A stretch of DNA of 62,186 nucleotides from an uncultured Prevotellaceae bacterium (GCA_900319235.1 ONNR01000020.1:1-62186), one strand, 5' to 3'. Shown: positions 7,097 to 16,324, counted from the stretch's first letter. Numbers and translations: made by a program. The notes: generated from the letters alone by a model not told the origin.

Positions 7097-8445
7097 TGAT
7101 GACGATGAAGAAAAGACTACGGTTTCTGACTCTCGCCTTGCCCCTGTTGGCAGGCACTCCGCTTCTCGCGCAAGAACACGAAATGACTGCCGACGAGAAA
7201 CTGGAGTCCGCTGCCTATCGTGCCATGGTTGAAGCTCAAGATTCCTCACTATTTATACTTGAAAGCCTCGAAGACAACGACGAATCTGACTACGCCTGGA
7301 CAGAACGTCAGTTTATACATATCGACCCCAACTGCGTCAGGATTCTTGAACCCGAACCCGTGCCCGACTCAGTATATATCATGCGACTGCGTGCGCTGCC
7401 GACCATCATCGAAATGCCATTCAACCAACCTGTCAAGAAAGCGCTCGACTTTTACCTTATGCGTCGCCGCGCGCTTGTCGAACGCATGGTAAGCGTTGGA
7501 TTCAATTACTACTTCCCCATTTTCGAGAATGCACTCCAGAAATACGAACTGCCTTCCGAACTCAAATATCTGGCATGTATCGAGTCAGCATTGCGTCAGA
7601 ATGCTTATAGCCCAGCTCGCGCCGCAGGTCTTTGGCAATTCATCCCTGCCACCGGCATCATGCAAGGGCTTGAGGTCAACAGTTATATCGACGAACGCTA
7701 CGACCTATACAAATCAACCGACGCCGCTTGCAAATTCCTGAAAAAACTCTACAACAAGTTCGACGACTGGCACCTTGCCATCGCCGCCTACAACTGTGGT
7801 CCCGGCAACATTGACAAGGCTATTGCACGCTCAGGCGGTCATCGCACTTTCTGGGAAATCTATAACTATCTGCCCCAAGAGACGCGCGCCTACGTTCCAT
7901 TCTTCATTGCAGCCACCTACGTGATGACCTATCATTGCGAACATGGCTTATGCGGTTCAGTGACAGATATCCCTGTCGAATGTGACACCGTTATGGTGAA
8001 CCGCATGGTTCACTTCGAACAGATTGCACATTGCCTCAACCTTCCTATGGAAGTGGTAGAAAGTCTCAATCCTCAGTATATCCGTGACATTGTCCCAGGT
8101 TCGCCTGAGAAGCCTCACAGCATCACATTGCCCGCCGACAAGTCCATAAGTTTCCTTGAGCATCAGGACAGCATCTTTGCCTACAAGGCTGAGACACTCC
8201 TGCCACGCAACGGCAGGATCACGGAAGTATCGACACGCGGCCGTCACAACGAATACGTACGACAAGGTGGCAATCGCGGATCAAGCACGTCTACTGCGAG
8301 CAGTGGCCGTACCTACACCGTACGCAAAGGCGAATCCTTGGGATCCATCGCCCGCAAACATCACACCACGTCAGCAAAAATCAAAAAACTCAACAAGTTG
8401 AGGTCCGATCGCATTCACCCTGGACAGAAGTTGCGCCTTCCCTAA
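7096..8445 (+). CDS. Membrane-bound lytic transglycosylase (MltD type) with LysM
   Basis: A 449-residue periplasmic enzyme that cleaves peptidoglycan glycan strands to anhydromuropeptides. After a signal peptide (ends near LLAQ) comes a lead-in region, then the SLT domain (about 130-290) with catalytic Glu163 in CIESALRQ, the AAGLWQFIPAT motif and AAYNCGPGN; a linker with serine and glycine follows, then one LysM domain (about 403-449) starting YTVRKGESLGSIA. Starts at 7096, 7099 and 7105 are all possible; MKKRLRF at 7105 makes the best signal peptide. It is coupled to DUF5683 by TAATG. Confidence 0.93.
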   Translation: MMTMKKRLRFLTLALPLLAGTPLLAQEHEMTADEKLESAAYRAMVEAQDSSLFILESLEDNDESDYAWTERQFIHIDPNCVRILEPEPVPDSVYIMRLRALPTIIEMPFNQPVKKALDFYLMRRRALVERMVSVGFNYYFPIFENALQKYELPSELKYLACIESALRQNAYSPARAAGLWQFIPATGIMQGLEVNSYIDERYDLYKSTDAACKFLKKLYNKFDDWHLAIAAYNCGPGNIDKAIARSGGHRTFWEIYNYLPQETRAYVPFFIAATYVMTYHCEHGLCGSVTDIPVECDTVMVNRMVHFEQIAHCLNLPMEVVESLNPQYIRDIVPGSPEKPHSITLPADKSISFLEHQDSIFAYKAETLLPRNGRITEVSTRGRHNEYVRQGGNRGSSTSTASSGRTYTVRKGESLGSIARKHHTTSAKIKKLNKLRSDRIHPGQKLRLP

Positions 8446-8469
8446 GTTTGAATTAATCAGAATGTAACC

Positions 8470-10407
8470 ATGAACATCATAAACACAAGAAAAAAGGCAG
8501 AAAAGGAAACCGAGCCGCAGGCGACTCCCAAACCTATCACTCCTGAAGAGGAGGTGATGATACAGAAGGAGTTTGAAGGTCTGCTTGAAGACTACAAGCA
8601 CACGCGCAACGGCGACAAGTCGGAACTGCTAAAAAGGGCTTTCGACTTTGCGAAAAATGCGCACGGCAGCGACCGACGCCTTAATGGGGATCCCTACATA
8701 TGCCATCCTTTGGCTGTGGCTCGTATCGTTGCCCGCGAAATCGGTTTGGGCAGCACCAGCATCTCTGCCGCTTTGCTGCATGATGTGGTCAATCTGCAAC
8801 ATAGCACCTTTGAAGATGTGGAGCGGGAATTCGGACCTTACATTGGTCGCCTCGTACGGGGCCTCACCCACATTTCAGGCAAGAATTTCCGTTTCCTGAA
8901 CGAAGAGTCCGACGAAGATAACATGTCATTAATCGCCACTTCGGAAGAACAAGCCGAAAATTTCCGCAACCTTCTTCTCACCATTGCCGACGATGTCCGT
9001 GTCATCCTGGTCAAGGTAGCCGACCGATTGCATAACATGCGCACATTGGAAGCGCTTCCTGCAGAAAAACAGAAACGCGTTGCCACCGAAACAATGTCGC
9101 TCTATGCACCCATCGCCGATCGCCTGGGGCTCTACAACATCAAGAAGGAACTTGAGGACCTCGGCCTGAAGTACAACCACCCTGAAGAATACCAGCGACT
9201 CAAGAACCTGATGCACGAAGCCGAAGAGAACTACAAGTTGCTCTTCACCACCTTCGCAGCCCCTGTCAAATCGCTGCTCGATGACCTTGGCCTGAAATAC
9301 ACCTTCACCTACCGCATCAAGACGATCTATTCCGTCTGGCGCAAGATGAAGAAAAAACACATCTCCTTCGATCAAATCTACGACCTGTATGCTGCCCGCA
9401 TTGTCTTCACGCCCTCCAGTCCCGAGAACGAAAAGACCGACTGCTGGCGCATCTACAACGTCTTGACCAGCATCTACAAGATACACCCCGACCGCATTCG
9501 CGACTGGATTTCCCATCCCAAGGAATCAGGCTACCAGGCACTGCAGGTGACCATCATGGGCCCTGACAACAACTGGATCGAGGTACAGATTCGTTCGGAA
9601 AGAATGAATGAGAAGGCAGAAGAAGGTGATGCTGCCCACTGGAAGTACAAGTCAGGAAAGATTTCTGACAACGATCTTGGCAAGTGGATGAAGGACATCA
9701 AGGATATCCTCGACAATCCTGCGCCAAATGCCATGGACTTCCTTGCACAGATCAACCTCAACGTGCTTTCGAAGTCAATCTATGTCTTCACCACAAAGGG
9801 AGAACTCACCCAATTGCCCAAGGAAGCCACAGCCCTCGACTTTGCCTTCACCATCCACACCGACATCGGCATCCACGCCGAAGCCGCACGCATTGACCAC
9901 GAACTGAAACCGCTCAACACGACACTTGAAAATGGTCAGCAGGTCGAGATTATCACATCCGACAAGGAGATGGTAACCAAGGAATGGTTCAATTGGGTAA
10001 CCACGACAAAGGCCCGTGCAAAGATTCGCGGTTGGTTGAGAACCAACATGAAGGTTGACCCGACATCCCTCGAAGAACCGAAGAAGAAAGGTATGTTCTC
10101 TAACCTTATCGGCATTGTCACCAAGAAAAAGAAGAAAAAGGTTCAGCCGCCCAAGGAGGAGTACGTTTCCCGATCGACCACCATCGAACTTTCCGGTATC
10201 GACGCACAAGGTCTGCTCAATACTATCACCCACGTCATCGGTGAAATATGTTCTTGCAACATCGTCAATATCCATATCGAAAGCAAGGATGGTCTCTTCA
10301 AAGGCTACATCACTTTCAATACAGGCGACACCAAGGTAGTGAACAAGATTTGTACCGAACTCAAGAAGGTGCATGGTATAGACAAGGCACACATCAAAAA
10401 CAAATAA
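8470..10407 (+). CDS. RelA/SpoT homologue, probably synthetase-only
   Basis: A 645-residue (p)ppGpp enzyme, shorter than usual long RSH proteins (about 720-750). The HD domain keeps His79 (ICHPLA), His104-Asp105 and Asn189 (DRLHNMRT), but the catalytic Glu-Asp that normally follows as HDVVED reads Asn108-Leu109 (HDVVNL), so hydrolysis is probably lost. The synthetase domain (about 250-390) has GYQALQVT and WIEVQIRSERM ending AAHWKYK. A TGS domain (about 440-500), helical part and C-terminal ACT domain (about 570-645) follow; the Cys-containing zinc-finger region between them is missing and replaced by a lysine-rich linker. It sits in the parB operon. A second, bifunctional RSH elsewhere is expected. 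Confidence 0.88.
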   Translation: MNIINTRKKAEKETEPQATPKPITPEEEVMIQKEFEGLLEDYKHTRNGDKSELLKRAFDFAKNAHGSDRRLNGDPYICHPLAVARIVAREIGLGSTSISAALLHDVVNLQHSTFEDVEREFGPYIGRLVRGLTHISGKNFRFLNEESDEDNMSLIATSEEQAENFRNLLLTIADDVRVILVKVADRLHNMRTLEALPAEKQKRVATETMSLYAPIADRLGLYNIKKELEDLGLKYNHPEEYQRLKNLMHEAEENYKLLFTTFAAPVKSLLDDLGLKYTFTYRIKTIYSVWRKMKKKHISFDQIYDLYAARIVFTPSSPENEKTDCWRIYNVLTSIYKIHPDRIRDWISHPKESGYQALQVTIMGPDNNWIEVQIRSERMNEKAEEGDAAHWKYKSGKISDNDLGKWMKDIKDILDNPAPNAMDFLAQINLNVLSKSIYVFTTKGELTQLPKEATALDFAFTIHTDIGIHAEAARIDHELKPLNTTLENGQQVEIITSDKEMVTKEWFNWVTTTKARAKIRGWLRTNMKVDPTSLEEPKKKGMFSNLIGIVTKKKKKKVQPPKEEYVSRSTTIELSGIDAQGLLNTITHVIGEICSCNIVNIHIESKDGLFKGYITFNTGDTKVVNKICTELKKVHGIDKAHIKNK

Positions 10408-10415
10408 CGCAGCCA

Positions 10416-10973
10416 ATGATCATAGCACAACAAAAGAGAAAAGAAAACATCGCCGAGTATCTGCTATATATGTGGCAGGTCGAGGACTTGCTCCGTGCTT
10501 GCGACCTGGACGATAATCGCATCGACCAACTCCTCGTAAGCCGGTTCAAGAGCATAGTTCCCGACGAGCAACTTCCTGCCATCCGCCAGTGGTATCTCGA
10601 ACTGCGCGACATGATGCTCAGCGAAGGCAAACGGCAAAGTGGGCACCTGCAGATCAACACGAACGTCCTTTCCGACATGACCGACTTGCACCTACGCCTG
10701 CTAAAGGATGGGCACGATGCCATCTACACCTCTTGCTTCTACTCGACCCTCCCCTACATCGTGGAGCTCCGTGGACGAGAAGGAGAAAACAAACTTGGTG
10801 AGCTCGAGACCTGCTTCACTGCACTCTACGGGGTCATGATCCTCAATATGCAGAAGCGTGAAATCAGCGAGCAGACCAAGGTTGCCATGCAACAAATCAG
10901 CAAATTCATTGCCCTTCTGGCTGACAAGTACAATGCCTGGAAAAAAGGCGAACTGAAATTCGACGAGGATTAA
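10416..10973 (+). CDS. DUF4924 family protein
   Basis: A 185-residue helical cytoplasmic protein. The opening MIIAQQKRKENIAEYLLYMWQ and the rest of the predicted all-alpha chain match the Bacteroidetes family DUF4924; no signal, membrane segment or catalytic motif is seen. It starts 8 nt after the RelA-like gene and is surely cotranscribed. No function is known to me. The acidic C-terminus (LKFDED) and the YEL/AWKKGE repeats of charge suggest a soluble scaffold or binding role, but this is a guess. Confidence 0.85.
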   Translation: MIIAQQKRKENIAEYLLYMWQVEDLLRACDLDDNRIDQLLVSRFKSIVPDEQLPAIRQWYLELRDMMLSEGKRQSGHLQINTNVLSDMTDLHLRLLKDGHDAIYTSCFYSTLPYIVELRGREGENKLGELETCFTALYGVMILNMQKREISEQTKVAMQQISKFIALLADKYNAWKKGELKFDED

Positions 10974-10989
10974 AAAACACTTCAATATT

Positions 10990-13041
10990 ATGAAACGCTT
11001 ATCTCTATTGACACTCTTTGCTGCCACTCTCTGCAGCCCCATCACAGCACAAGTTACACATACGTTCGACATCCAGACGGCCAAACCCGGTGCAGTAATC
11101 CAGCCCACGATGTATGGCATCTTCTTCGAGGACATCAACTTCGGAGCCGATGGCGGCCTCTATGCCGAGATGGTCAAGAACCGCTCGTTCGAATTTGAGA
11201 ATCCCTGGATGGGATGGAATACGACTGGCAATGTCGAGATTCGTGACGACGGTCCCTTCGATCGCAATCCACACTATGCCCGCCTCAACTTCTCGGGTCA
11301 TCGCGTCAAGCATACAGCCATCGAGAACGAAGGGTTCTTTGGCATCTCGGTCAAGAAAGGCGAGACCTACAAGTTCTCGGTCTATGCCCGTGTGCCTGAG
11401 GAAGCTGGCAACAAGGCGTATTTCGAGGTACAAATTTGCGACAAGGCACTCGACCTCAACCAGCACAAACTTGCATCAGCCAAGATAACTGTCGAAGGCA
11501 ACGAATGGGAAAAGTACGAAGTGGATCTCACCCCATTTGCCACCTGCGAGGATGGCGTGCTCCGTATCTTCCTGCGCAACAGCAAATTCCGCAAACCGCA
11601 AAATGCAGTCGATGGCCCAAGCCTTGACCTTGAGCACGTGAGCCTCTTCCCTGCCAAGACGTGGAAAGATCGTCCCGGTGGTATGCGTCAGGATCTTGCC
11701 CAAGCGCTCTATGACCTGCATCCCGGCATCTTCCGTTTCCCAGGCGGGTGCATCGTCGAAGGCACCGATCTCGCCGATCGTTATCAATGGAAACATACGG
11801 TAGGCCCTGTTGAGAATCGTCCATTGAACCTCAACCGCTGGCAGTATGAGTTTGACTACCGTTTCTACCCCGATTACTATCAGTCCTACGGCCTCGGGTT
11901 CTTCGAATACTTCCAGCTCAGCGAAGACTTTGGTGCCGAACCGCTTCCCGTGCTCAACTGCGGCATGACCTGCCAGTACGAGAACCCCATTGAGGGTGAA
12001 GCCACCTATCATGTCGCTGTCGAAGACTTGGATCCCTATATCCAGGATGCTGTCGATCTTGTGGAGTTTGCCAATGGCGACGTTTCCACTACATGGGGCA
12101 AGCTACGTGCCGAGATGGGACATCCCGAGCCTTTCAATCTCAAATTCCTTGCCATTGGTAACGAACAATGGGACTACAAGGACAATCCCGCCTATACAAA
12201 GCGACTGGCACGTTTCATCGAAGTGCTTCGCAAGAAATGCCCGGGCATCAAGATTATCGGCACAACCGGTCCAAACTCCGAGGGATGGGACTTCGATCTG
12301 CTGCAACCCCGTATGAAGCAACTGGGTGTTGATCTATACGACGAACACTTCTATCGCAATGAGGAATGGTTCCTTTCGCATGGTTTGCGCTACGACAGTT
12401 ACGACCGTAAGGGACCAAAGGTCTTCGCGGGCGAATATGCCTGCCACGGAAAGGGCAAATATTCCGATGGCAAGGAAAAGAAGTGTAACCATTTCGAGAC
12501 TTCGCTCTACGAAGCAGCCTTCCTCACAGGTGTAGAACGCAATGCCGACATCGTGCACATGGCCACCTACGCACCGCTCTTTGCCCACGTCAAGGGTTGG
12601 CAGTGGCGTCCTGACCTTATCTGGTTCGACAACTTCCGTTCCTTCCGTTCCATCAGTTACTACGTTCAACAACTCTACAGTCATTACAAGGGTTCACACG
12701 TTCTGCCGCTTACGATGGCAGGCAAACCCGTAGCTGGACAAGAGGGACAGGACGGACTCTTCGCAAGCGCTGTGGTCGATGAGGTTGCAGGTTCTGTAAT
12801 CGTGAAGGTTGCCAATGTTTCCGACACTCCTGCATCCATCCATCTGAACCTGCTCAATAAAAAGAAGGCTGCACAGTTCACCTCTGCCGAAGTCATCACG
12901 CTGCATAGTGATGACCTCGATGCCGAGAACTCGCTCGACAATCCCGAGGCTGTCGTTCCCGTCAAGACCGACCTCGATGCCAACTCGCGCGACATCACCA
13001 TCGGCCCGAAGACCTTCCAGGTTTACATCTTCAAGCGCTAA
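10990..13041 (+). CDS. Alpha-L-arabinofuranosidase, GH51
   Basis: A 683-residue secreted enzyme that removes terminal alpha-L-arabinofuranosyl units from arabinan or arabinoxylan. A signal peptide (1-21, ending ITAQ) leads to a carbohydrate-binding-like beta domain (about 60-210), a GH51 TIM barrel with the acid/base Glu392 in AIGNEQWDY and the nucleophile Glu482 in FAGEYACH, and the C-terminal GH51 beta domain (about 545-683). It lies 16 nt after DUF4924 with no visible promoter of its own, an unusual place for a glycosidase, inside a parB/RelA housekeeping run. No SusC/D genes are near. Confidence 0.93.
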   Translation: MKRLSLLTLFAATLCSPITAQVTHTFDIQTAKPGAVIQPTMYGIFFEDINFGADGGLYAEMVKNRSFEFENPWMGWNTTGNVEIRDDGPFDRNPHYARLNFSGHRVKHTAIENEGFFGISVKKGETYKFSVYARVPEEAGNKAYFEVQICDKALDLNQHKLASAKITVEGNEWEKYEVDLTPFATCEDGVLRIFLRNSKFRKPQNAVDGPSLDLEHVSLFPAKTWKDRPGGMRQDLAQALYDLHPGIFRFPGGCIVEGTDLADRYQWKHTVGPVENRPLNLNRWQYEFDYRFYPDYYQSYGLGFFEYFQLSEDFGAEPLPVLNCGMTCQYENPIEGEATYHVAVEDLDPYIQDAVDLVEFANGDVSTTWGKLRAEMGHPEPFNLKFLAIGNEQWDYKDNPAYTKRLARFIEVLRKKCPGIKIIGTTGPNSEGWDFDLLQPRMKQLGVDLYDEHFYRNEEWFLSHGLRYDSYDRKGPKVFAGEYACHGKGKYSDGKEKKCNHFETSLYEAAFLTGVERNADIVHMATYAPLFAHVKGWQWRPDLIWFDNFRSFRSISYYVQQLYSHYKGSHVLPLTMAGKPVAGQEGQDGLFASAVVDEVAGSVIVKVANVSDTPASIHLNLLNKKKAAQFTSAEVITLHSDDLDAENSLDNPEAVVPVKTDLDANSRDITIGPKTFQVYIFKR

Positions 13042-13057
13042 TTCGTGATAATAATAA

Positions 13058-14149
13058 ATGCAAAGACTGATATTCTACGGCATCATCATCGCATTCGTGG
13101 TTCTGCTGTTCCTTCTGATTGACGTTGTCATCTATTGGACACTCAGAATCTTCCTGCCCAAGGTGACAGCCCACCTGGTCAACCGAGTCATCCTTTGCCT
13201 TATGTTTCTCACGGCAGGTATCGCCTTCGTTGTGGGACATTACATCACGCGCTACCAGATTGTGGTCAACGAGGTGCAGATTGTTTCGCCTCGTGTTCCC
13301 GAGGCATTCGACGGCTATCGCATTGCCCAAATCTCCGATCTGCATCTCGACTCGTTCGGAAAGGAAGAGGGGCGTACTTTTATAAAAAAACTTGCTGATA
13401 GTCTCGCGGCCACCCGTCCAGACGTAATCGTATTCACGGGAGACCTCGTCACGCTGCGTTCTGCCGAAGCCATACCGTTCAAGCAAGCGCTCGCTGAAAT
13501 TTCAAGCATCCAGCGACGCGATGGCAAAGGACTCGTCCCCGTATATAGCATCCTGGGCAATCACGATTATGCCGACTACGTGCGCGGTTTCGACCAGCAG
13601 CGTCGCAATACCGACATCGACAGCCTCATCCTGATTCAGGAAGAGGCGGGATGGCATATGCTCAAAAACGATTGTGCAACGCTGAGCCGTCCGCTTAACG
13701 ATTCGGTATCTCAATACATCGCGTTGATTGGTGTCGAGAATATTGGCGAACCCCCATTCAGCACTTACGGTGATCTCGACCGTGCAATGGCTCCTGTGGG
13801 CGGCATTCATGCTGCCGACTCGCTCTTCTCTGTCCTCCTCACCCACAATCCCACGCATTGGCGCAAGGAAGTGCTTCCTCGCACCCACATCGACCTCTCG
13901 TTGGCTGGTCACACCCATGCTACACAGTTAAGGATTGGTTCATGGAGTCCCGCAAAATGGAAATACGACGAATGGATGGGCCTCTACGATGCCAGCCACC
14001 GTTCCGATGCACCCACTCTCCCCTATCCAGAATACCAGGAAGGCAATCCCCAATACCTCTACGTCAACACCGGCATCGGCTGCGTAGGACCGCGCGTTCG
14101 CATCGGCGTTCCTCCCGAAATCTCGGTTTTAGTACTGAGGAAGGAATAA
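13058..14149 (+). CDS. Membrane metallophosphoesterase, YkuE-like
   Basis: A 363-residue calcineurin-like phosphoesterase anchored by two or more N-terminal membrane helices (about 5-30 and 40-62). The metal-site motifs are in order: ISDLHLDSF, VFTGDLV, LGNHDY, LLTHNP and AGHTHATQ. Family members act on phospholipid or lipid-linked substrates, but the substrate here cannot be told. It begins 16 nt after the GH51 gene and ends the plus-strand operon; its stop lies 5 bp from the stop of the convergent M23 gene, with no terminator hairpin between. Confidence 0.92.
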   Translation: MQRLIFYGIIIAFVVLLFLLIDVVIYWTLRIFLPKVTAHLVNRVILCLMFLTAGIAFVVGHYITRYQIVVNEVQIVSPRVPEAFDGYRIAQISDLHLDSFGKEEGRTFIKKLADSLAATRPDVIVFTGDLVTLRSAEAIPFKQALAEISSIQRRDGKGLVPVYSILGNHDYADYVRGFDQQRRNTDIDSLILIQEEAGWHMLKNDCATLSRPLNDSVSQYIALIGVENIGEPPFSTYGDLDRAMAPVGGIHAADSLFSVLLTHNPTHWRKEVLPRTHIDLSLAGHTHATQLRIGSWSPAKWKYDEWMGLYDASHRSDAPTLPYPEYQEGNPQYLYVNTGIGCVGPRVRIGVPPEISVLVLRKE

Positions 14150-14154
14150 GAACG

Positions 14155-14655
14155 CTATTCCATCTCCTTGATTGGATTGATGAAAATGGTGCAGAACTTT
14201 GGGTCCCATCGCCAATCGCCCTGTGGAATGATTGTGGCAATGCTGTAGTGCAGATGCGCGGGTTTGCCCTTCGCATTACCCGTATCACCCACCTTTCCAA
14301 TAATAGACTTGCGGGAAACGATGGCACCAGCGTGAGTATCAATTTCACTTAAATGAGCATAGTAATGCAGGCGCAGGCCGGAACTAAGCACAAGGATGCA
14401 GTTCCCGCCTGCGCCCTTGTTATGAGCAGTAGCCACAACGATGCCACCAATTGCTGGATGCACAGGTGTTCCCTTTTTCGCAAAAATGTCGATGCCTCGA
14501 TGTTTGTGATCGCCCCACGGATGCCAGAACGACTTCGGATTATAACTCTCCTTGCCACATCCTTCCACCGGGTTCTGTATTTTCGTTGGCAAAAATATTC
14601 CAATTGCCAGCATTCCTCCTACTACAAATAGAATTGTCCAAATTATCTTCTTCAT
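14155..14655 (-). CDS. M23 family metallopeptidase, membrane-anchored
   Basis: A 166-residue small LytM-type peptidoglycan endopeptidase. One N-terminal membrane helix (about 4-22) is followed directly by the catalytic domain, with zinc ligands in HRGIDIF (His and Asp) and PAHLHYS (HxH), and no coiled coil. I chose ATG 14655; longer reading would overlap the upstream gene, and this start opens directly into the MKKIIWTILF anchor. It follows the putative CHAP-like gene by 25 nt, making a two-gene cassette of wall hydrolases on the minus strand. Confidence 0.9.
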   Translation of the reverse strand: MKKIIWTILFVVGGMLAIGIFLPTKIQNPVEGCGKESYNPKSFWHPWGDHKHRGIDIFAKKGTPVHPAIGGIVVATAHNKGAGGNCILVLSSGLRLHYYAHLSEIDTHAGAIVSRKSIIGKVGDTGNAKGKPAHLHYSIATIIPQGDWRWDPKFCTIFINPIKEME

Positions 14656-14680
14656 AGTTCTTATAGCATGTAAATAAAGA

Positions 14681-15130
14681 TCATTGCTTGTATCGATATA
14701 CCCGATAAGGGACGTTCTTTCCATAAGGACTCATGTCATTTTGCTTGTAGTCGCTTATCCATTGCTTACCATTATACATCGCTACGTGTCCCCACCATTG
14801 TGATATCTTCTTCCAATCTTTCCAAGCGGGACGTTCAAATACCACCACATCTCCTTTCTTCGCCTTGTAGCCTTTCTTCGGCACTTCTTCAAACTGCACC
14901 AACGGCATATAATACTTGTACCATTGGGCAGGTAAAATAATGGCAGGACATCCACCCGCCTGCAAAGCCCTCATCGTGTACCAAGCACAACAATGGATTG
15001 AATGGTCACGTCCATGCTCCGTCAGATGAGTCGTTGCCTTCTCAGCATCGAAACTATAAGTCTGCATCCAAACAGCATAACCAACCAATAATATCAGTAG
15101 GCCTGCAAATACTTTCTTTCCTTTTGTCAT
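14681..15130 (-). CDS. Small anchored CHAP/NlpC-like putative amidase
   Basis: A 149-residue protein with an N-terminal membrane helix (about 7-24). The rest resembles papain-like peptidoglycan amidases: a Cys-containing helix (HCCAWYTMRALQAGG, about 47-61), the beta strand GDVVVFERP typical of CHAP domains, and the catalytic-type His in WGHVAMYNGKQWISD. It likely cuts peptide bonds in murein from the periplasmic side. Paired with the M23 gene. Family placement rests on motif spacing only; relation to small interbacterial amidase effectors is possible but there is no immunity gene in view. Confidence 0.6.
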   Translation of the reverse strand: MTKGKKVFAGLLILLVGYAVWMQTYSFDAEKATTHLTEHGRDHSIHCCAWYTMRALQAGGCPAIILPAQWYKYYMPLVQFEEVPKKGYKAKKGDVVVFERPAWKDWKKISQWWGHVAMYNGKQWISDYKQNDMSPYGKNVPYRVYRYKQ

Positions 15131-15233
15131 CTCTCTTTTTGGATAATAAGATTAGTAATGTGATTTCAATAATATATGCTATTATTCGACAAAAGGTAAA
15201 CTATACTCAGCAAATTAAAAACCGAAAACGAGG

Positions 15234-15653
15234 CATAACCATTTTGCGCCAAGATTGGTCATTCTACCGTAGAACCATGGCCTTTTTTGGCCAAAACTGG
15301 GTATGGTACGATTGAGGCATGACCTTTCCTGGCCAAGATTGGGGATGGTGCGGTTGAGGCATGACCTTTCCTGGCCAAGATTGGGTATGGCCCGATTGGA
15401 GCATGACCTTTCCTGGCCAAGACTGGGTATGGTGCGGTTGGAGCATGTCCTTTTTTGGCCAAGATTGGGTATGGTGCGATTGGAGCATGACCTTTTCTGA
15501 CCAAGATTGGTTATGGCGTGATTGAAGCATGACCATTTCTGACCAAGATTGGTTATGGCGCGATTGAATCATGACCAATTTTGGCCGGGATTGGTCATAA
15601 AACGACAACGGCATGACCTTTCTTGGCGAAGATTGGTCATGCCGTAGATTCAG
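15234..15653. repeat. Ten-unit 42-bp tandem array of palindromic units
   Basis: Units begin at 15234, 15276, 15318, 15360, 15402, 15444, 15486, 15528, 15570 and 15612, every 42 bp exactly. Each unit carries an imperfect 30-bp palindrome: CATGACC, a central TGGCCA, then GGT(T/C)ATG or GGGTATG, plus a 12-bp spacer. The last unit is the most perfect hairpin (15608-15618 pairs with 15635-15645). Open frames on both strands run through it because 42 is a multiple of three; I do not regard these as genes. It fills the spacer between folA and the CHAP-like gene. Confidence 0.9.
15604..15645 (-). terminator. Probable folA terminator
   Basis: The 11-bp arms 15635-15645 and 15608-15618, read on the minus strand, are followed by tgtcgtttta. 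It lies 74 nt after the folA stop and is also the terminal unit of the 42-bp array. Confidence 0.5.
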
Positions 15654-15718
15654 ATTAGTTATTCCTTTTTCGGAGCGGTTTTTCTACTCCGACATATTAA
15701 GTTCTTTGCAGTCAAAAC

Positions 15719-16225
15719 TTAACTGCGTTTCCAGACCTCGAAGGTCATGGGGAAATCATTGTTCTCGTCGGCCTCAACATCTTGGCTGCTGATGCATTCG
15801 AAGCCTTCGGGGATGGGTGGGATGCTGGCATCAAAATTCTCGACAAAAGTATGTACACGGGTCAAGTAGATGCAGTCGGCGTCATTCCACGCCTGATTGT
15901 AGATTTGTGCACCACCAATCACGAAACAGTCTGCCGGACTATGCTCGACGGCTTCGACAAGCGAATGATAGACTTCAACACTCGTGCCAGGTTTGAGGTT
16001 GCTCATCACCTCCTCCGAGATATGAAAGAGTCCGTCGCGCGTCACCACAACATTGCGACGTCCAGGGAGTGGACGACCAATCGACTCGTAGGTCTTTCGT
16101 CCCATAATGACTGTGTGGCCTTTGGTCGTGGTCTTGAAGTATTGCAGGTCGGCACGCAGATGCCAAGGCATTGTGCCCTGGTTGCCGATGGCATTATTCT
16201 CGGATGCTGCAACAATAATGTTCAT
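15719..16225 (-). CDS. folA: Dihydrofolate reductase
   Basis: A 168-residue enzyme that reduces dihydrofolate to tetrahydrofolate with NADPH. Typical elements in order: IIVAASENNAIGNQG with the substrate loop, MPWHLRADLQYFK containing the active-site acid, VIMGRKTYESIGRPLPGR (NADPH site), and CFVIGGAQIYNQ. The ATG at 16225 is chosen over an upstream TTG. It is the last gene of the dxr-rseP-rlmI line, 99 nt after it. No thyA lies next to it. The tandem hairpin array lies downstream. Confidence 0.96.
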   Translation of the reverse strand: MNIIVAASENNAIGNQGTMPWHLRADLQYFKTTTKGHTVIMGRKTYESIGRPLPGRRNVVVTRDGLFHISEEVMSNLKPGTSVEVYHSLVEAVEHSPADCFVIGGAQIYNQAWNDADCIYLTRVHTFVENFDASIPPIPEGFECISSQDVEADENNDFPMTFEVWKRS

Positions 16226-16324
16226 ATGAAGAAATAACAATTAACAATTAATAAATAACAATTATTTGTTCGACCCGATAAACATACGACCACTTAAAAG
16301 CCTTGTAATCCCTTAAAGACCTTA

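Noticed and set aside
15259..15614. Open frames with 14-residue repeats on both strands across the 42-bp array
   Set aside because: 42 is a multiple of three, so any stop-free unit stays open in that frame; several frames are open at once and none has start context or a family. The palindrome explains the pattern better.
15234..15653. CRISPR array
   Set aside because: No constant repeat with unique spacers: the whole 42-bp unit is repeated, and no cas genes are near.
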